Shown here piece by piece: positions 6,449-6,578 of a DNA stretch of 6,578 bases. The translations under genes and the position numbers were made by a program. The notes under the pieces were generated by a model. That model was given only the letters and a program-made list of their open reading frames with translations. It did not search any database and was not told where the DNA came from. This DNA is from an uncultured Rhodoluna sp. (GTDB lineage Bacteria; Actinomycetota; Actinomycetes; Actinomycetales; Microbacteriaceae). Position 1 is the stretch's first letter. Every line of letters starts with the position of its first letter. The stretch is taken from the NCBI GenBank assembly GCA_937898095.1, contig CALDKR010000134.1, forward strand, positions 1 through 6,578, given 5' to 3'.

Positions 6449-6578
6449 ATGCGTATCGGTGTTCCTAAAGAGATAAAAGTTCTCGAAGCTCGCGTCGCGC
6501 TGACACCTGAAGGCGTCTCTGAATTCATCCGTGCTGGCCATAGCGTCGTTATCGAAAAGGGCGCAGGACTTGGCTCAG
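6449..6578 (+). CDS. ald: Alanine dehydrogenase, N-terminal part (runs off the window)
   Basis: The first 43 codons of a gene cut by the window end. The product starts MRIGVPKEIKVLEARVALTP and continues through GVSEFIRAGHSVVIEKGAGLGS. This matches the N-terminus of L-alanine dehydrogenase (GVPKEIK..E.RVALTP and the later E.GAGLGS), the NAD-dependent enzyme interconverting L-alanine with pyruvate and ammonia. The related alpha subunit of NAD(P) transhydrogenase (PntA) shares the fold and parts of this motif but usually reads RVAATP and lacks GAGLGS, so it is less likely. The catalytic residues and NAD-binding domain lie beyond the window. The ATG is 2 bp after the pyrG stop and has AAGAAAGG (6435-6442) 6 bases before it as a good ribosome-binding site, so it is probably co-transcribed with pyrG. 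An ald gene close to pyrG is also recalled from Streptomyces. Confidence 0.85.
   Translation, partial: MRIGVPKEIKVLEARVALTPEGVSEFIRAGHSVVIEKGAGLGS

Overview
The window is a tightly packed, single-strand housekeeping block from an actinobacterium. All genes read left to right and fill almost the whole sequence. The order is HAD phosphatase, a tiny conserved-type ORF, tlyA, nadK, recN, pyrG. As recalled, it matches the neighbourhood of Mycobacterium tuberculosis Rv1691-Rv1699 and its Streptomyces counterpart, and the TlyA and NadK sequences resemble the mycobacterial proteins over their full length. Base composition looks close to half G+C by eye, which is low for an actinobacterium. Together with very short intergenic gaps and apparently lost neighbour genes, this suggests a small-genome lineage, such as the freshwater Luna-type Microbacteriaceae or Nanopelagicales. 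That placement is an inference and is not proven here.

Layout. Bases 3-140 look like the Arg/Asp/Gly-rich end of an upstream protein. It overlaps the start of a NagD-type HAD phosphatase (130-1113). Next is a 55-codon ORF (1124-1291), whose TAA is followed at once, in the same frame, by the TTG start of tlyA (1292-2101). nadK (2104-3030) and recN (3037-4737) follow with gaps of 2 and 6 bp. The only real intergenic gap (59 bp) lies before pyrG (4797-6446). It carries an extended -10 promoter placed so that the pyrG message would be leaderless or nearly so. The start of an alanine dehydrogenase gene (ald) follows 2 bp after pyrG and runs off the window.

Function. The first block (phosphatase to recN) is probably one transcript with coupled translation. 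It combines phosphate-ester hydrolysis, rRNA 2'-O-methylation, NADP synthesis and recombination repair. The second block (pyrG-ald) starts from its own promoter and makes CTP and an alanine/pyruvate-interconverting enzyme. There is no obvious biochemical theme; the link is conserved actinobacterial gene order.

I found no mobile element, CRISPR array, RNA gene, terminator or novel multi-gene system. The observations worth a second look are small: the unlisted 55-codon gene and its in-frame junction with tlyA, a hairpin over the tlyA start region, the leaderless-type pyrG promoter, and the missing recN-pyrG neighbours.
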